A stretch of DNA of 64,000 nt from Clostridia bacterium (GCA_900767415.1 CAAFYZ010000028.1:44808-108807), one strand, 5' to 3'. Counted from the stretch's first letter, positions 16,900 through 25,052 are shown. Notes: generated from the sequence alone by a model not told the origin. A program made the numbers and translations.

Positions 16900-18450
16900 A
16901 TGTTAAGCAATCAGAAGGTTAAAAAAATTAAATTTGAAGATGCTTTGAAGTATTTAGATCATAAAAATATTACTAATGAAACTGATATTGTCAGATTGGA
17001 ATGTTGTTGTGATATATTGCAATTAGATAGTATTATTAGAAAATACAAGTTAAAATTATGGTCTGATTATCAACCTGTTTGCGGCAGTCTTCTCCCATAC
17101 GGCTATTGGACATGGGCGGGGCCAAGTTCTGACGATGGTTCATATGTTTATTATGTGGCAAAGTCGAATGCTTATGGACATATGAAATATCTTTATTGTA
17201 TGGATAATGTATATATGTTTTTTACTGTTGCAAGCAATAAAAGTCCTAAAATTGATTTTCTTTTTGATACTTACCGATATGATGTGAATGATATTTTTAT
17301 CGACATAGAAACAACAGGATTGAATCCAATTGTTGATGATATTTTAAGTATTGGACTTTATCAACTTTCTACCGGCAAAACTTTTCATAAATACCTTCCT
17401 CTCGAAAAGCAAAAAAATATTCCAAAAGAAATCACCGATATAAATGGAATAACAGAAAAAGACTTGATAAATTCAACCGCATTGACACAAAAAGATATTG
17501 ATGAAATTATTAAAGTTTTTCAAATAGGCGAAAATCGATTAACCATGTGGGTCGGAAAAAACTTATTTGATGCGGCGTTTTTAACCTGCTATTTTAGAGA
17601 ACACAATTTAACAGATTATGGAAAATTTTTATTTCAAAACGCAACAGAATTTGCAAAACTGTATTTAACGCCATATAATGTTCGCGATTTTTCAAAGGAT
17701 CATGTAGCGAAAATGTTTCTGCTTGATCTGCCGGAACATCATGGCGCATTATCTGATTGTAAAACGGAAGCGCAAATATGCGAAAAAATTCATAGTGAGA
17801 CTGTACCAGTAGTACCAAATGTGGGATTCATATGTAGCGAATTGAAAAAAAGTTATATTGTAATGACGAAGGAAAGGGCTTTTGAATTATATGAAACAAT
17901 GTGTTTATATTGCAAAGTGATATATGGTAAAGTGAATCAAGATTATGATGATCACCCAAGAACAAGAGGGGCTGAAAACATAGATATCCATCATATTGAC
18001 GAATTAACTTTAGATAATATTGCAATAAGAACAAACCGCGCACAAAAAGAGGGGGATATTAAGGAACTTGAAAGATTGAAACCGTATAATAAAAAAGAGC
18101 GTCTTGTCTATGCAGACAAGGAAGACCACTTTCTCCTTCATTGTTTGATTGAAAAAATTAGACCCGGGTTGGGGGGTGGACCTCATTATTTATATGCTTA
18201 TATAATCAATCAAAACATGCCATATATTGAAATGCTTCGAGAAATATATGTAAATCTTATTTGTTTTCAAGATCTTGATATAGAGAGCATATATCCTTTT
18301 TGGGAAACCGTCTTTCAACAACACAATTTCGATTTTTCAAAATTGCAAAAAGAAAAAGAGACAATTAAAGTTTTGCTTGATGAATCGAAAAGTCAAATGC
18401 AAGCAAATGAGCGGAAAATTTTCAACGATCTAAATTGCAATATTGACTAG
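16900..18450 (+). CDS. DEDD 3'-5' exonuclease fused to HNH-like domain, AT-rich
   Basis: 516 aa and far more AT-rich than all neighbours, with A/T third positions, suggesting transfer. Residues 1-130 are an unrecognised domain (GYWTWAGPSSDDGSYVYYVAKS). Residues 130-300 are a DnaQ/RNase T-like exonuclease: Exo I IFIDIETTGLNP (Asp135, Glu137), Exo II VGKNLFDAAFL (Asp224), Exo III HHGALSDCKTEA (His281, Asp286), all intact. Residues 330-415 look like a phage-type HNH module: CLYC (335, 338), IDIHHIDEL (His364/365), then DHFLLHCLIEKI (His410). The tail is helical and charged. ATG 16900 has GAGGGG. It is alone between host genes; role could be defence, phage or mobile DNA related. Confidence 0.8.
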   Translation: MLSNQKVKKIKFEDALKYLDHKNITNETDIVRLECCCDILQLDSIIRKYKLKLWSDYQPVCGSLLPYGYWTWAGPSSDDGSYVYYVAKSNAYGHMKYLYCMDNVYMFFTVASNKSPKIDFLFDTYRYDVNDIFIDIETTGLNPIVDDILSIGLYQLSTGKTFHKYLPLEKQKNIPKEITDINGITEKDLINSTALTQKDIDEIIKVFQIGENRLTMWVGKNLFDAAFLTCYFREHNLTDYGKFLFQNATEFAKLYLTPYNVRDFSKDHVAKMFLLDLPEHHGALSDCKTEAQICEKIHSETVPVVPNVGFICSELKKSYIVMTKERAFELYETMCLYCKVIYGKVNQDYDDHPRTRGAENIDIHHIDELTLDNIAIRTNRAQKEGDIKELERLKPYNKKERLVYADKEDHFLLHCLIEKIRPGLGGGPHYLYAYIINQNMPYIEMLREIYVNLICFQDLDIESIYPFWETVFQQHNFDFSKLQKEKETIKVLLDESKSQMQANERKIFNDLNCNID

Positions 18451-18657
18451 AATCTCTTGGATACAAAATATAACGTCTTGAAATATAAAATCTCCTAGAG
18501 AAGGCCGTAATCGGTTTCCATAAGGTCTTCCTCAAAAATGGTGAGACAAAGAAACTCACCATTCAGGATGCCGAGTGATATCCCAAGTGACAATCCTCCC
18601 CAAAAGCCAAATGCGTGGTTTTTCGGGAGGATTCTTCTTTTTCGATGATTCCGCCCC
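18451..18657. other. AT-rich tail of the island, no gene seen
   Basis: About 210 bp after the exonuclease-HNH stop. It stays AT-rich for about 80 bp, then carries two hairpins: 18538-18562 (8-bp stem) and the terminator at 18592-18643. No open frame of note. Confidence 0.55.
18592..18643 (+). terminator. Terminator of the exonuclease-HNH unit
   Basis: 9-bp outer stem (18592-18600 with 18625-18633) extended inward by eight more pairs including one G-U, then TTCTTCTTTTT. Confidence 0.75.
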
Positions 18658-18686
18658 TTGACTTTATCAAAATAAAGTGCTATACT
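18658..18686 (+). promoter_or_regulatory. Sigma-A promoter of the YerC-HisZ fusion gene
   Basis: TTGACT (18658-18663), 17-bp spacer ending AGTGC, TATACT (18681-18686). The mRNA leader is only about 25 nt, so an operator would overlap the promoter. Confidence 0.78.
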
Positions 18687-18718
18687 ATTGGCAATGACCT
18701 TTTGCGAGGTGTTTTTTT

Positions 18719-19843
18719 ATGACGGATCCACAGACTTCGGCGCTGATCGGCGCCATTCTTTCGCTCGGTACGCCGGAGGAGTGCAAGGCGTTTCTTACCG
18801 ACCTTTGTACGGTAAAAGAGATTGACGAGTTTTCCGCCCGGCTGGAAGTTGCCCGACTTCTGAGCAGCGGCGTCAACTATCACGACATCGTGGAACGCAC
18901 GGGAGCATCGACTGCCACCATCAGCCGTGTCTCCAAGGCACTCTCCGGCTCGTCGGGCGGCTATCGCACCGCCCTCTCCCGCCTCGGAATGCCGCGGGTG
19001 CGCGACGGCGTGCCGACGGACAAACTGCCGCTTCTCCCATCGGAGCGGGCGGCGTATTCTCTGATGGCGCATTTTGAAGAGCGGGGCTATCACCGCTATG
19101 CGCGTTCCACCTTCCCGGAAGGCGCGGAAAAAGAGACGCTCGGCGATGTCACACTCTCCCTTATCGACACGGTGCCCACGGCACCCGGCACGTATAAGTA
19201 TTGCTACTTTGAGAACCTTCTCCGCCCGGATGAAAAACGGCGGCTTTTGCGTCGCATCTCGCAGACGGGGATCGAATGTATCGGCAACGTCACGGGAGAA
19301 GAGGAGAAGGAAGTCCTCTCTCTTGCCGCCGTCGCGCTGTCTTTGCTTGCCGGGAAGTTCGAGATTTCCGTAGCGCCGCTCGCATATTCCGACGCACTTT
19401 TTGCCCGTTACGGGATTTACGGCACCTATCGCAGGGAGGCATATCGTCTTTTGCGCACGTCCCCTGCCGAATTGCGCGACTTTCTCCTTACCAAAGGAGA
19501 GGAAAAGAGGAGCGCGGACGCCGTCGCCGATCTTTTATGCGTCAAGCGAAAGGCAGACGAAGGGCTTTCCGAGATGCGCTTTTTCGCCGCGAGCGATGCG
19601 GAGCGGTCGGCGTGCGAGGAGTTGCGCACGGCTCTTTCGGGGATCACGAGCGGGAATCTGACGATAGATTTTACCCTGACGCCCGGTATGGAGTATTACG
19701 ACGATCTTTTCTTCGTCGGACGCACGGGGCGCACGACGGAGGTGCTCCGCGGCGGACGCTATGACGCGCTGATGCGCCGCCGCGGACACGACGGCGGTGC
19801 CGTCGGCTTCGCCGTTTATCTCGATGCTCTGACAAAAAAATAA
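18719..19843 (+). CDS. YerC/TrpR-type DNA-binding domain fused to HisZ-like domain
   Basis: 374 aa, one continuous frame. Residues 1-95 match the TrpR-related YerC family: LGTPEECKAFLTDLCTVKEI, SARLEVARLLSSGVNYHDIV, then the helix-turn-helix GASTATISRVSKAL. Residues 105-374 resemble the class II HisRS-like regulatory subunit HisZ: QTGIECIG near the middle, ISVAPLAYSDALFARYGI, and the C-terminal PGMEYYDDLFFVGRTG, LRGGRYDAL, GAVGFAVYLDAL. Catalytic HisRS motifs are degenerate, as in HisZ. HisZ normally senses histidine with HisG, which is not nearby; joined to a repressor domain it suggests a histidine-responsive regulator. GAGGTG precedes the ATG. Confidence 0.8.
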   Translation: MTDPQTSALIGAILSLGTPEECKAFLTDLCTVKEIDEFSARLEVARLLSSGVNYHDIVERTGASTATISRVSKALSGSSGGYRTALSRLGMPRVRDGVPTDKLPLLPSERAAYSLMAHFEERGYHRYARSTFPEGAEKETLGDVTLSLIDTVPTAPGTYKYCYFENLLRPDEKRRLLRRISQTGIECIGNVTGEEEKEVLSLAAVALSLLAGKFEISVAPLAYSDALFARYGIYGTYRREAYRLLRTSPAELRDFLLTKGEEKRSADAVADLLCVKRKADEGLSEMRFFAASDAERSACEELRTALSGITSGNLTIDFTLTPGMEYYDDLFFVGRTGRTTEVLRGGRYDALMRRRGHDGGAVGFAVYLDALTKK

Positions 19844-19854
19844 AACCACCCGAG

Positions 19855-19905
19855 AAAAATCGGTCTTCCGATGCCAAAGAGCGTCGAAAGACCGATTTTT
19901 GTATA
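19855..19905. terminator. Bidirectional terminator
   Basis: 13-bp outer stem (19855-19867 with 19888-19900), arms ending in AAAAA/TTTTT, with a partly paired apical part. It serves the fusion gene and the convergent SDR gene. Confidence 0.82.
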
Positions 19906-19912
19906 GAATAGT

Positions 19913-20716
19913 TTACTTTGCGTACATCTTATAGAGAACGGCATCGATCAGTCTGCGGGGCAAAAACTTGGCAAGGCAGAGCAGAAAACGGTAAGAAATC
20001 CCGACACCGACCGTCGGCGGCGGATTTTTTCGCTTTGCCGTGCGGACAATCGCCCGTGCCACTGCTTCGGCTTTCATTCCGTGCGTCTCGTCGTGCTCCA
20101 TGCGTGTGACACTGCGCACGATCCGTTCGTCGTAAGCGGCATCGTCCGCGGGGTTCTTCACTCTCGCGGCGGTAAAGCCCGTGCGGGTGTCCCCGGGGAG
20201 CATACACACGACCCGAATACCGAAGGGCTTTACCTCCATCGCCAGTGCGCGGGAGTAACTGCCGATGGCACTTTTTGTGGCACTGTAAAAGGTCTGGAAG
20301 GGGATCGGCAACTCGCCGGCGACGCTTCCGAGATTGATGATCCGACCGCTCCCCTGCGCCCGCATGGTGGGCAGGACGGCGCGGCACATGGCTGCCGTGC
20401 CGTAGACGTTGACGCGGAAGATGGCTTCCATGCTTTCTTCGGACGTGTTTTCCGCACTGCCGGAGATTCCCATTCCCGCCGAATTGACGAGAAGGTCGAT
20501 CCGCCCGTTTTCCGCGATGACCCGCGCGACGCACGCGGTGACCGCCGTGCGGTCGGTGACATCACAGCGCAGGGAACGGAAGTTCTCTCCCTTACAGCCG
20601 TGCCGCGAGATCCCGTAAACGGTATATCCGCGTTTTTTCAGAGCCCGTGCGACGGCAAGACCGATTCCGCTCGACGCACCGGTTACAATCGCAACTTTTA
20701 CCGCCTTTTCTTTCAT
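19913..20716 (-). CDS. Short-chain dehydrogenase/reductase family protein
   Basis: 267 aa classical SDR. NAD(P)-binding TGASSGIG at residues 12-19, the NSAGMG motif, catalytic Ser in INLGSVAG and the active-site FYSATKSAIG (Tyr-x-x-x-Lys). R and K residues after the first strand (GISRHG) lean to NADPH. The C-terminal 50 residues (TVGVGISYRFLLCLAKFLPRRLIDAVLYKMY) are hydrophobic and amphipathic, as in membrane-associated SDRs. Substrate unknown. ATG 20716 has AAAGGAG. Confidence 0.9.
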   Translation of the reverse strand: MKEKAVKVAIVTGASSGIGLAVARALKKRGYTVYGISRHGCKGENFRSLRCDVTDRTAVTACVARVIAENGRIDLLVNSAGMGISGSAENTSEESMEAIFRVNVYGTAAMCRAVLPTMRAQGSGRIINLGSVAGELPIPFQTFYSATKSAIGSYSRALAMEVKPFGIRVVCMLPGDTRTGFTAARVKNPADDAAYDERIVRSVTRMEHDETHGMKAEAVARAIVRTAKRKNPPPTVGVGISYRFLLCLAKFLPRRLIDAVLYKMYAK

Positions 20717-20852
20717 CGTGTTCTCCTTTCAGATCGTGAACTTGGAAAGGTGGGGCGACCATCGACCGCCCACGGATTTTTTAAGAGCTATGGCAGACCC
20801 TCTGCCCAAAATAGTAAAAAACGCCTTGACATACATTAAATAAAGTCAAAAA

Positions 20853-21022
20853 GTGAAATATCTCGCAGTCGCTCAATGTGAAATAATGTGCTACGCACAT
20901 TGTGAAATTTTCTGCTATGCAGAAAGTGAAATGAAATAAATTCCCTAACCGCCGTGAGGGTTTCACATGCCGAAGGCATATTTCACGCGCGAAGCGCATT
21001 TCACAAATTCCGCAAGGAATTT
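20853..21022. repeat. Array of small hairpins separated by GTGAAAT / ATTTCAC spacers
   Basis: Four GTGAAAT copies (20853, 20878, 20902, 20926) and then three TTTCAC copies on the other arm (20961, 20981, 20999) punctuate a row of different perfect mini-hairpins: 20885-20901 (7-bp stem, TAC loop), 20909-20925 (7 bp, TAT loop), 20967-20979 (5 bp, GAA loop), 20987-20997 (4 bp, GAA loop), 21005-21022 (7 bp, GCAA loop). The centre (20943-20960) is an imperfect hairpin where the spacer orientation flips. Stems differ in sequence but not in design. This recalls repeated palindromic elements of Firmicutes genomes; it is not a CRISPR. Confidence 0.75.
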
Positions 21023-21031
21023 ATTCCGTTG

Positions 21032-21066
21032 AAAAAGGCACCTGTTTTCACAGGTGCCTTTTTCTT
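21032..21066 (-). terminator. Terminator of tRNA-Arg
   Basis: 13-bp perfect stem (21032-21044 with 21051-21063), with T-rich arm end on the minus strand, directly after the tRNA 3' end. Confidence 0.8.
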
Positions 21067-21068
21067 GG

Positions 21069-21142
21069 CCTACCCGACAGGATTCGAACCTGCGACCTTG
21101 AGAGTCGGAGTCTCACGCGCTATCCAGCTGTGCCACGGGTAG
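21069..21142 (-). tRNA. tRNA-Arg (anticodon CCG)
   Basis: Folds as a 74-nt cloverleaf on the minus strand: seven-pair acceptor stem (CTACCCG with CGGGTAG), TG at positions 8-9, D loop with GG, anticodon stem TGAGA/TCTCA with loop CTCCGAC giving anticodon CCG, and T arm with TTCGAAT. The discriminator base is G. CCA is not encoded. It decodes the CGG codon. Confidence 0.9.
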
Positions 21143-21283
21143 ATGTTTTGACTTAACCATTATAGCACCCGAGACATGGTTTGTCAAGATAAAATGCCGA
21201 AATTCTTTTATGTTTCACCGGAAAGAGTTTTTGAAAAACTAACAGGAAAAGAGCGAAAAAGCGCGGCGGCGGCCGTCATTCCG

Positions 21284-21676
21284 TCAGAGGGTGGGCGGTT
21301 GAGAGATTTTGCGCTTCGGGAGGGCGGGCTTTGTCACCTCGCGGCTGACATTCGTCAGAAATTCGACGGTGTCGTCCGTCGCGTCGGAGAGAAAGAGGGA
21401 GATCCAGTGCGCCTTGTTCATGTGATAGGCGGGATAAACGCCGTCCTCCCGTCCGAACGAGCCGAACATCTCCGTCGGCAGTTTCAGGTTTACGATGTCG
21501 GTCGGCTCGTCGGTATCGTAGCCGAATTTTCGCTTCGATACCCGCATGACAAGGGCGAACCACTTGCGGTTTCCCGCATGGCGAAGTACCGCCGTTTCAA
21601 AGTCGTCGCGAAACGGGTAGTCTGCCTCCGTGCCGAAGGACGAACGGCAAAAAGCCAGGAACGATTCTCGTGTCAT
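21284..21676 (-). CDS. MmcQ/YjbR family protein
   Basis: 130 aa. The sequence MTRESFLAFCRSSFGTEADYPFRDDFETAVLRHAGNRKW in outline, then KFGYDTDEPTDIVNLKLPTEMFGSFGREDGVYPAYHMNKAHWISLFL, is the double-wing YjbR fold with its typical PAYHMNKxHW motif. These small proteins have a CyaY-like fold and are thought to bind DNA; function is unsettled. ATG 21676 follows GGAGGT, with its own promoter. Confidence 0.9.
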   Translation of the reverse strand: MTRESFLAFCRSSFGTEADYPFRDDFETAVLRHAGNRKWFALVMRVSKRKFGYDTDEPTDIVNLKLPTEMFGSFGREDGVYPAYHMNKAHWISLFLSDATDDTVEFLTNVSREVTKPALPKRKISQPPTL

Positions 21677-21723
21677 AATACCTCCGACGCCGCCCCGAGA
21701 GAACGGCGCATATCGTTTTTTTC

Positions 21724-21752
21724 ATTATAACACGGACGTCCCCGTTTTGCAA
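21724..21752 (-). promoter_or_regulatory. Sigma-A promoter of the yjbR-like gene
   Basis: Minus strand TTGCAA (21747-21752), 17-bp spacer, TATAAT (21724-21729). Confidence 0.78.
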
Positions 21753-21810
21753 GAGCGGACGGAAAAACGAAGAGGGCGGCGGCAGAATAGAGAAAAGCCG
21801 TCGGAAAGTA

Positions 21811-21839
21811 TTGATTTCTTTTTCAAAATATGATATGAT
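21811..21839 (+). promoter_or_regulatory. Sigma-A promoter of the solute-binding lipoprotein/sensor kinase operon
   Basis: TTGATT (21811-21816), 17-bp spacer ending ATATGA, TATGAT (21834-21839). Confidence 0.75.
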
Positions 21840-21840
21840 G

Positions 21841-21886
21841 AAAACGAACTGCCGATGCCGGAGGTTGCATCGGCAAATGCGTTTTA
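21841..21886 (+). promoter_or_regulatory. Structured 5' leader hairpin with GGAGG in its loop
   Basis: 9-bp perfect stem (21850-21858 with 21867-21875) flanked by a second complementary pair AAAACG/CGTTTT (21841-21846 with 21881-21886). The 8-nt apical loop CGGAGGTT shows a GGA. It sits at the expected 5' end of the transcript. Regulatory role is inferred only. Confidence 0.4.
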
Positions 21887-21928
21887 CGGTCGCACCGTTA
21901 CGGGCGGTTGCCGACCGATGGGAGAGGT

Positions 21929-22768
21929 ATGGAAGGCGGAAGATTTTTTCGGGTCATAGCGCGGGCGCGGCGGGGGATTGCCCTTCTTTGCGTTTTGTGT
22001 ACGATAGGCACGGTTCTTTTCGGTTGCGGACAACCGGACGACGGGAGAGAAGACCTGCCGACGCTGATCGTCGGCAGTGACAATTATCCGCCGTTCAACT
22101 ATGAGGACGCAGACGGGAAGCCGACAGGGATCGACGTGGATCTCGCGACGGAAGCATTTTCCCGCATGGGGTATCGCCCGGTATTTGTTACGATTGACTG
22201 GGAAGAGAAAAAAGAACTGGTCGAGAGCGGAGAGATCGACTGTATCTGGGGCAGTTTTTCCATCAACGGGCGGGAAGACCAGTACAACTGGACCGTGCCG
22301 TATATGTACAGCCGACAGGTGGTTGCCGTGCAGCAGGACAGCGATATTTATACCTTTTCCGATCTTGAGGGGAAGCGGATCGCGGTGCAGTCCACGACAA
22401 AACCGGAAGAGATTTTCCTTTCCGGGAAGGATGCGCGGATTCCGAAGATCGACAAGCTCTTCTCCCTTCAGAACAGAGAGTTGATTTATCCGTATCTGAG
22501 CAAAGGGTATGCGGACGCCATCGCGGCACACGAGACGTCAATTCTGCAATGTATGGAAGACTACGGTTTTGAGTACCGGATTCTTGACGAGCCGCTTCTG
22601 ACCGTCGGGCTGGGCGTCGCTTTTTCTAAAGGGGACGGGCGCGGACTCGCGGAAAGACTGTCCGAGGCATTCCTTGAGATGAGGCGGGACGGAACGATGG
22701 AGAGGATCATCGGAAAATACCTCTCCGCTCCCGAAAAGTACACGGAGGGCGGAATCTATGCAAACTAA
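21929..22768 (+). CDS. Solute-binding (family 3) lipoprotein
   Basis: 279 aa. Signal peptide with lipobox VLFGC (Cys about residue 30), then the SBP_bac_3 fold: TLIVGSDNYPPFNYEDADGKPTGIDVDLATEAFSRMGY in outline, GEIDCIWGSFSINGRE, and LSKGYADAIAAHETSILQCM. Such proteins bind amino acids or similar. There is no ABC permease or ATPase beside it; instead the next gene, a hybrid histidine kinase, overlaps it by 11 bp, so it likely feeds ligand information to that kinase. ATG 21929 is chosen over an in-frame TTG seven codons upstream because GGGAGAGG lies before it. Confidence 0.85.
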   Translation: MEGGRFFRVIARARRGIALLCVLCTIGTVLFGCGQPDDGREDLPTLIVGSDNYPPFNYEDADGKPTGIDVDLATEAFSRMGYRPVFVTIDWEEKKELVESGEIDCIWGSFSINGREDQYNWTVPYMYSRQVVAVQQDSDIYTFSDLEGKRIAVQSTTKPEEIFLSGKDARIPKIDKLFSLQNRELIYPYLSKGYADAIAAHETSILQCMEDYGFEYRILDEPLLTVGLGVAFSKGDGRGLAERLSEAFLEMRRDGTMERIIGKYLSAPEKYTEGGIYAN

Positions 22769-24947
22769 AGGTTACAAAAAGAAGAATTCACTCTGCCGTT
22801 TTCTGACTTATATTTCCATCGGGGTCGTTATTATGGCGATCGCACTGTTCATCTCCGTCAGTGTGGATATGGCGGAGGCACAGCACACATTACGCACGAC
22901 GACGGCGTATATTAAGGAGCGGTGTAACCGCTACGCGCGTACGGAACTTGCGTCGGAAACCAAGAGTCTTATGCGTATCACGGAGAGTTGCGAGCAGGTC
23001 GCACGCGACCTTGCGGCAAAGGGGGGACTTTCTTCTCCCGAGGCGATGGAGACGTACACGCAGGAGAACTATCTCTCGGGTGTCCTCCTTTTGGACGCGG
23101 AGGGGAAGATTCTCGCACAGTACTACACCGAAGGCGCCATGCCGCAGACGCTTGCCGAGGTGCTCACATCTCCCGCTCTTGTCGAAACGGCAGAACACCC
23201 GCAAAAAAGATATATCGTCAGAACCCGTTGTACGGATGGGAGCGAACTGGATATTTCCGCCGCCGCCAGAGAAGACGCGGAGGGGATCGTGGTCGCGTAT
23301 TATCACACTTCGGCAAAATACAAAGATTCTTTCGGTCTCTCCATCGCATCTCTTCTGACCGGCTATCGCATGGAGAACGGCGGGACGGTAGTGGTCAGCA
23401 ACGGGGAAAAGATCGTCGCGTGCAACGACGAGTCGCTTCTCGGCGTCGCGACCGCCGACCTGCCTGTTTTGCAAAAAATCAAAACCTCGCCGGGGGAAGA
23501 TCGATTGATTCACGCCAAAGACGAGTCATTGCTCGGCTGTTACGGTCTGTTGGATCGCGGGCGGGATGTGTATGTTTACGGTTATGTACCGGCGAGTGGC
23601 GTCTTTTATAACACGCCGTGGACGCTTTTATTTACATTTGTCGCATATATCATGATTCTGATCGGAATCGGTATGGTGCGGTGGAAGACGGCACAGCGGT
23701 ACCGTGAGGAACAACTTTCGGCGCAAAAGCAATACGCCGCACAGCTGCAAAGCAAAAACGAAGAACTGCATGCTGCCGTGGAGAGGGCAGACCGTGCCGC
23801 CGCCGCGAAAACCGGATTTTTGTCCCGTATGAGCCATGATATCCGAACGCCGCTGAACGGCATTGTGGGCTTGCTCGAGATCAATTCGGCACACCCGAAT
23901 GACACGGCACTCGTCAGTGCCAACCGCAGAAAAATGTGGGTGGCGGCAGACCATCTTCTTTCTCTGATCAACGACGTTTTGCAAATGAGCAAACTGGAAA
24001 GCGGTAGTGTGACACTTGCGCATGAGCCGCTCGATCTTTCCCGCCTTTTGCGGGACGTTTCCGCGATCGTGGAGTCACGGGCGGCGGAGGCGGGGGTTAC
24101 CATGACGGAGGACGACCGCTCCGACCCCATGACGATCGCGTGGGTATACGGCAGTCCTTTGCATTTAAGGCAGATCTTTTTGAATATTTACAGCAACTGT
24201 ATCAAGTACAACAAAAAGGGCGGCAGGATCACGACGTGCGTCCACTGTCTCGAAAGCGACGGAGAGCACGTTATCTATCGGTGGGAGATCGCGGATACGG
24301 GCATCGGCATGAGCGAAGAATTTTTGCACCGCATTTTCGACCCCTTCGCGCAGGCGAGCTCCGACGCGCGGAGTATATACCAGGGGACGGGACTCGGTAT
24401 GACGATCGTTAAAAAACTGCTCGATTGCATGAACGGAACGATCGAAGTCCGAAGCAAAGAAGGCGAGGGCTCTGTCTTTACGATCACCATTCCTTTTGAG
24501 ATCGCCGAGAAAAAAGAATCGGATTCTTCCGCGGAGGCGTCGGAAGAGATGTCGATCCGCGGGGTGCGCCTGCTCCTTGCCGAGGACAACGAACTGAACG
24601 CCGAAATCGCCGTCACTCTCCTCACCGACGCGGGTGCCGAGGTTACGACGGTGACGGACGGGCAGCAGGTCGTGGATCTGTTCCGTCGGTGCCCTCCGGG
24701 GACGTTCGATGCCATTCTCATGGACATTATGATGCCGGTGTTAGACGGCATCGGTGCGACGGAGGAGATCCGCAAGAGCGATCGCCCGGATGCTAAGACG
24801 ATTCCGATCATTGCAATGACCGCCAACGCATTTGAAGAAGACGCGCAAAAGTGCTTTGCCGCGGGCATGAGTGCCCATCTTCCGAAGCCGCTGGATATGC
24901 GGAAACTGATTCGCACGATCCGTCAATTTACCGACCGAAAGGCGTAA
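22758..24947 (+). CDS. Hybrid sensor histidine kinase / response regulator
   Basis: 729 aa. Two transmembrane helices (about residues 15-37 and 287-310) enclose an extracytoplasmic sensor region of about 250 residues, probably dCache-like. Then come a short coiled coil, HisKA with FLSRMSHDIRTPLNGIVG (phospho-acceptor His360), HATPase_c with N box NIYSNCIKYNKKGG, DTGIGMS and GTGLGMTI, and a C-terminal receiver (LLLAEDNELNAEIA, phospho-acceptor Asp656 in AILMDIMMPVLDG, MTANAF, LPKPLD). There is no output domain or HPt in the window. It overlaps the upstream binding lipoprotein, suggesting a ligand-sensing pair. Confidence 0.92.
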   Translation: MQTKGYKKKNSLCRFLTYISIGVVIMAIALFISVSVDMAEAQHTLRTTTAYIKERCNRYARTELASETKSLMRITESCEQVARDLAAKGGLSSPEAMETYTQENYLSGVLLLDAEGKILAQYYTEGAMPQTLAEVLTSPALVETAEHPQKRYIVRTRCTDGSELDISAAAREDAEGIVVAYYHTSAKYKDSFGLSIASLLTGYRMENGGTVVVSNGEKIVACNDESLLGVATADLPVLQKIKTSPGEDRLIHAKDESLLGCYGLLDRGRDVYVYGYVPASGVFYNTPWTLLFTFVAYIMILIGIGMVRWKTAQRYREEQLSAQKQYAAQLQSKNEELHAAVERADRAAAAKTGFLSRMSHDIRTPLNGIVGLLEINSAHPNDTALVSANRRKMWVAADHLLSLINDVLQMSKLESGSVTLAHEPLDLSRLLRDVSAIVESRAAEAGVTMTEDDRSDPMTIAWVYGSPLHLRQIFLNIYSNCIKYNKKGGRITTCVHCLESDGEHVIYRWEIADTGIGMSEEFLHRIFDPFAQASSDARSIYQGTGLGMTIVKKLLDCMNGTIEVRSKEGEGSVFTITIPFEIAEKKESDSSAEASEEMSIRGVRLLLAEDNELNAEIAVTLLTDAGAEVTTVTDGQQVVDLFRRCPPGTFDAILMDIMMPVLDGIGATEEIRKSDRPDAKTIPIIAMTANAFEEDAQKCFAAGMSAHLPKPLDMRKLIRTIRQFTDRKA

Positions 24948-24969
24948 CGCACTTTTCGCTTTCGGTATA

Positions 24970-24997
24970 GGGGCTGTCACCCGACAGCCCCTTTTTT
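24970..24997 (+). terminator. Terminator of the sensor kinase operon
   Basis: 9-bp perfect stem (24970-24978 with 24983-24991), ACCC loop, then TTTTTT. Confidence 0.88.
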
Positions 24998-25052
24998 GCG
25001 TTTCACTTAAAAAAGCGCGGAGAATACGCCGCGCGCCTGTCGAAAATTTTTC

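Larger units (their letters stand above)
20717..21283. other. Intergenic region with hairpin array and tRNA, no protein gene
   Basis: 567 bp between the SDR and YjbR genes. It contains the GTGAAAT/ATTTCAC hairpin array (20853-21022), a terminator (21032-21066) and tRNA-Arg (21069-21142). The first 130 bp hold nothing I recognise. Confidence 0.6.

Noticed and set aside
16900..18450. Prophage fragment
   Set aside because: No integrase, structural or lysis genes near; only a single gene is foreign in composition.
20853..21022. CRISPR array
   Set aside because: Spacers and repeats are much too short (6-7 nt with 4-7 bp hairpins) and orientation flips; no cas genes.
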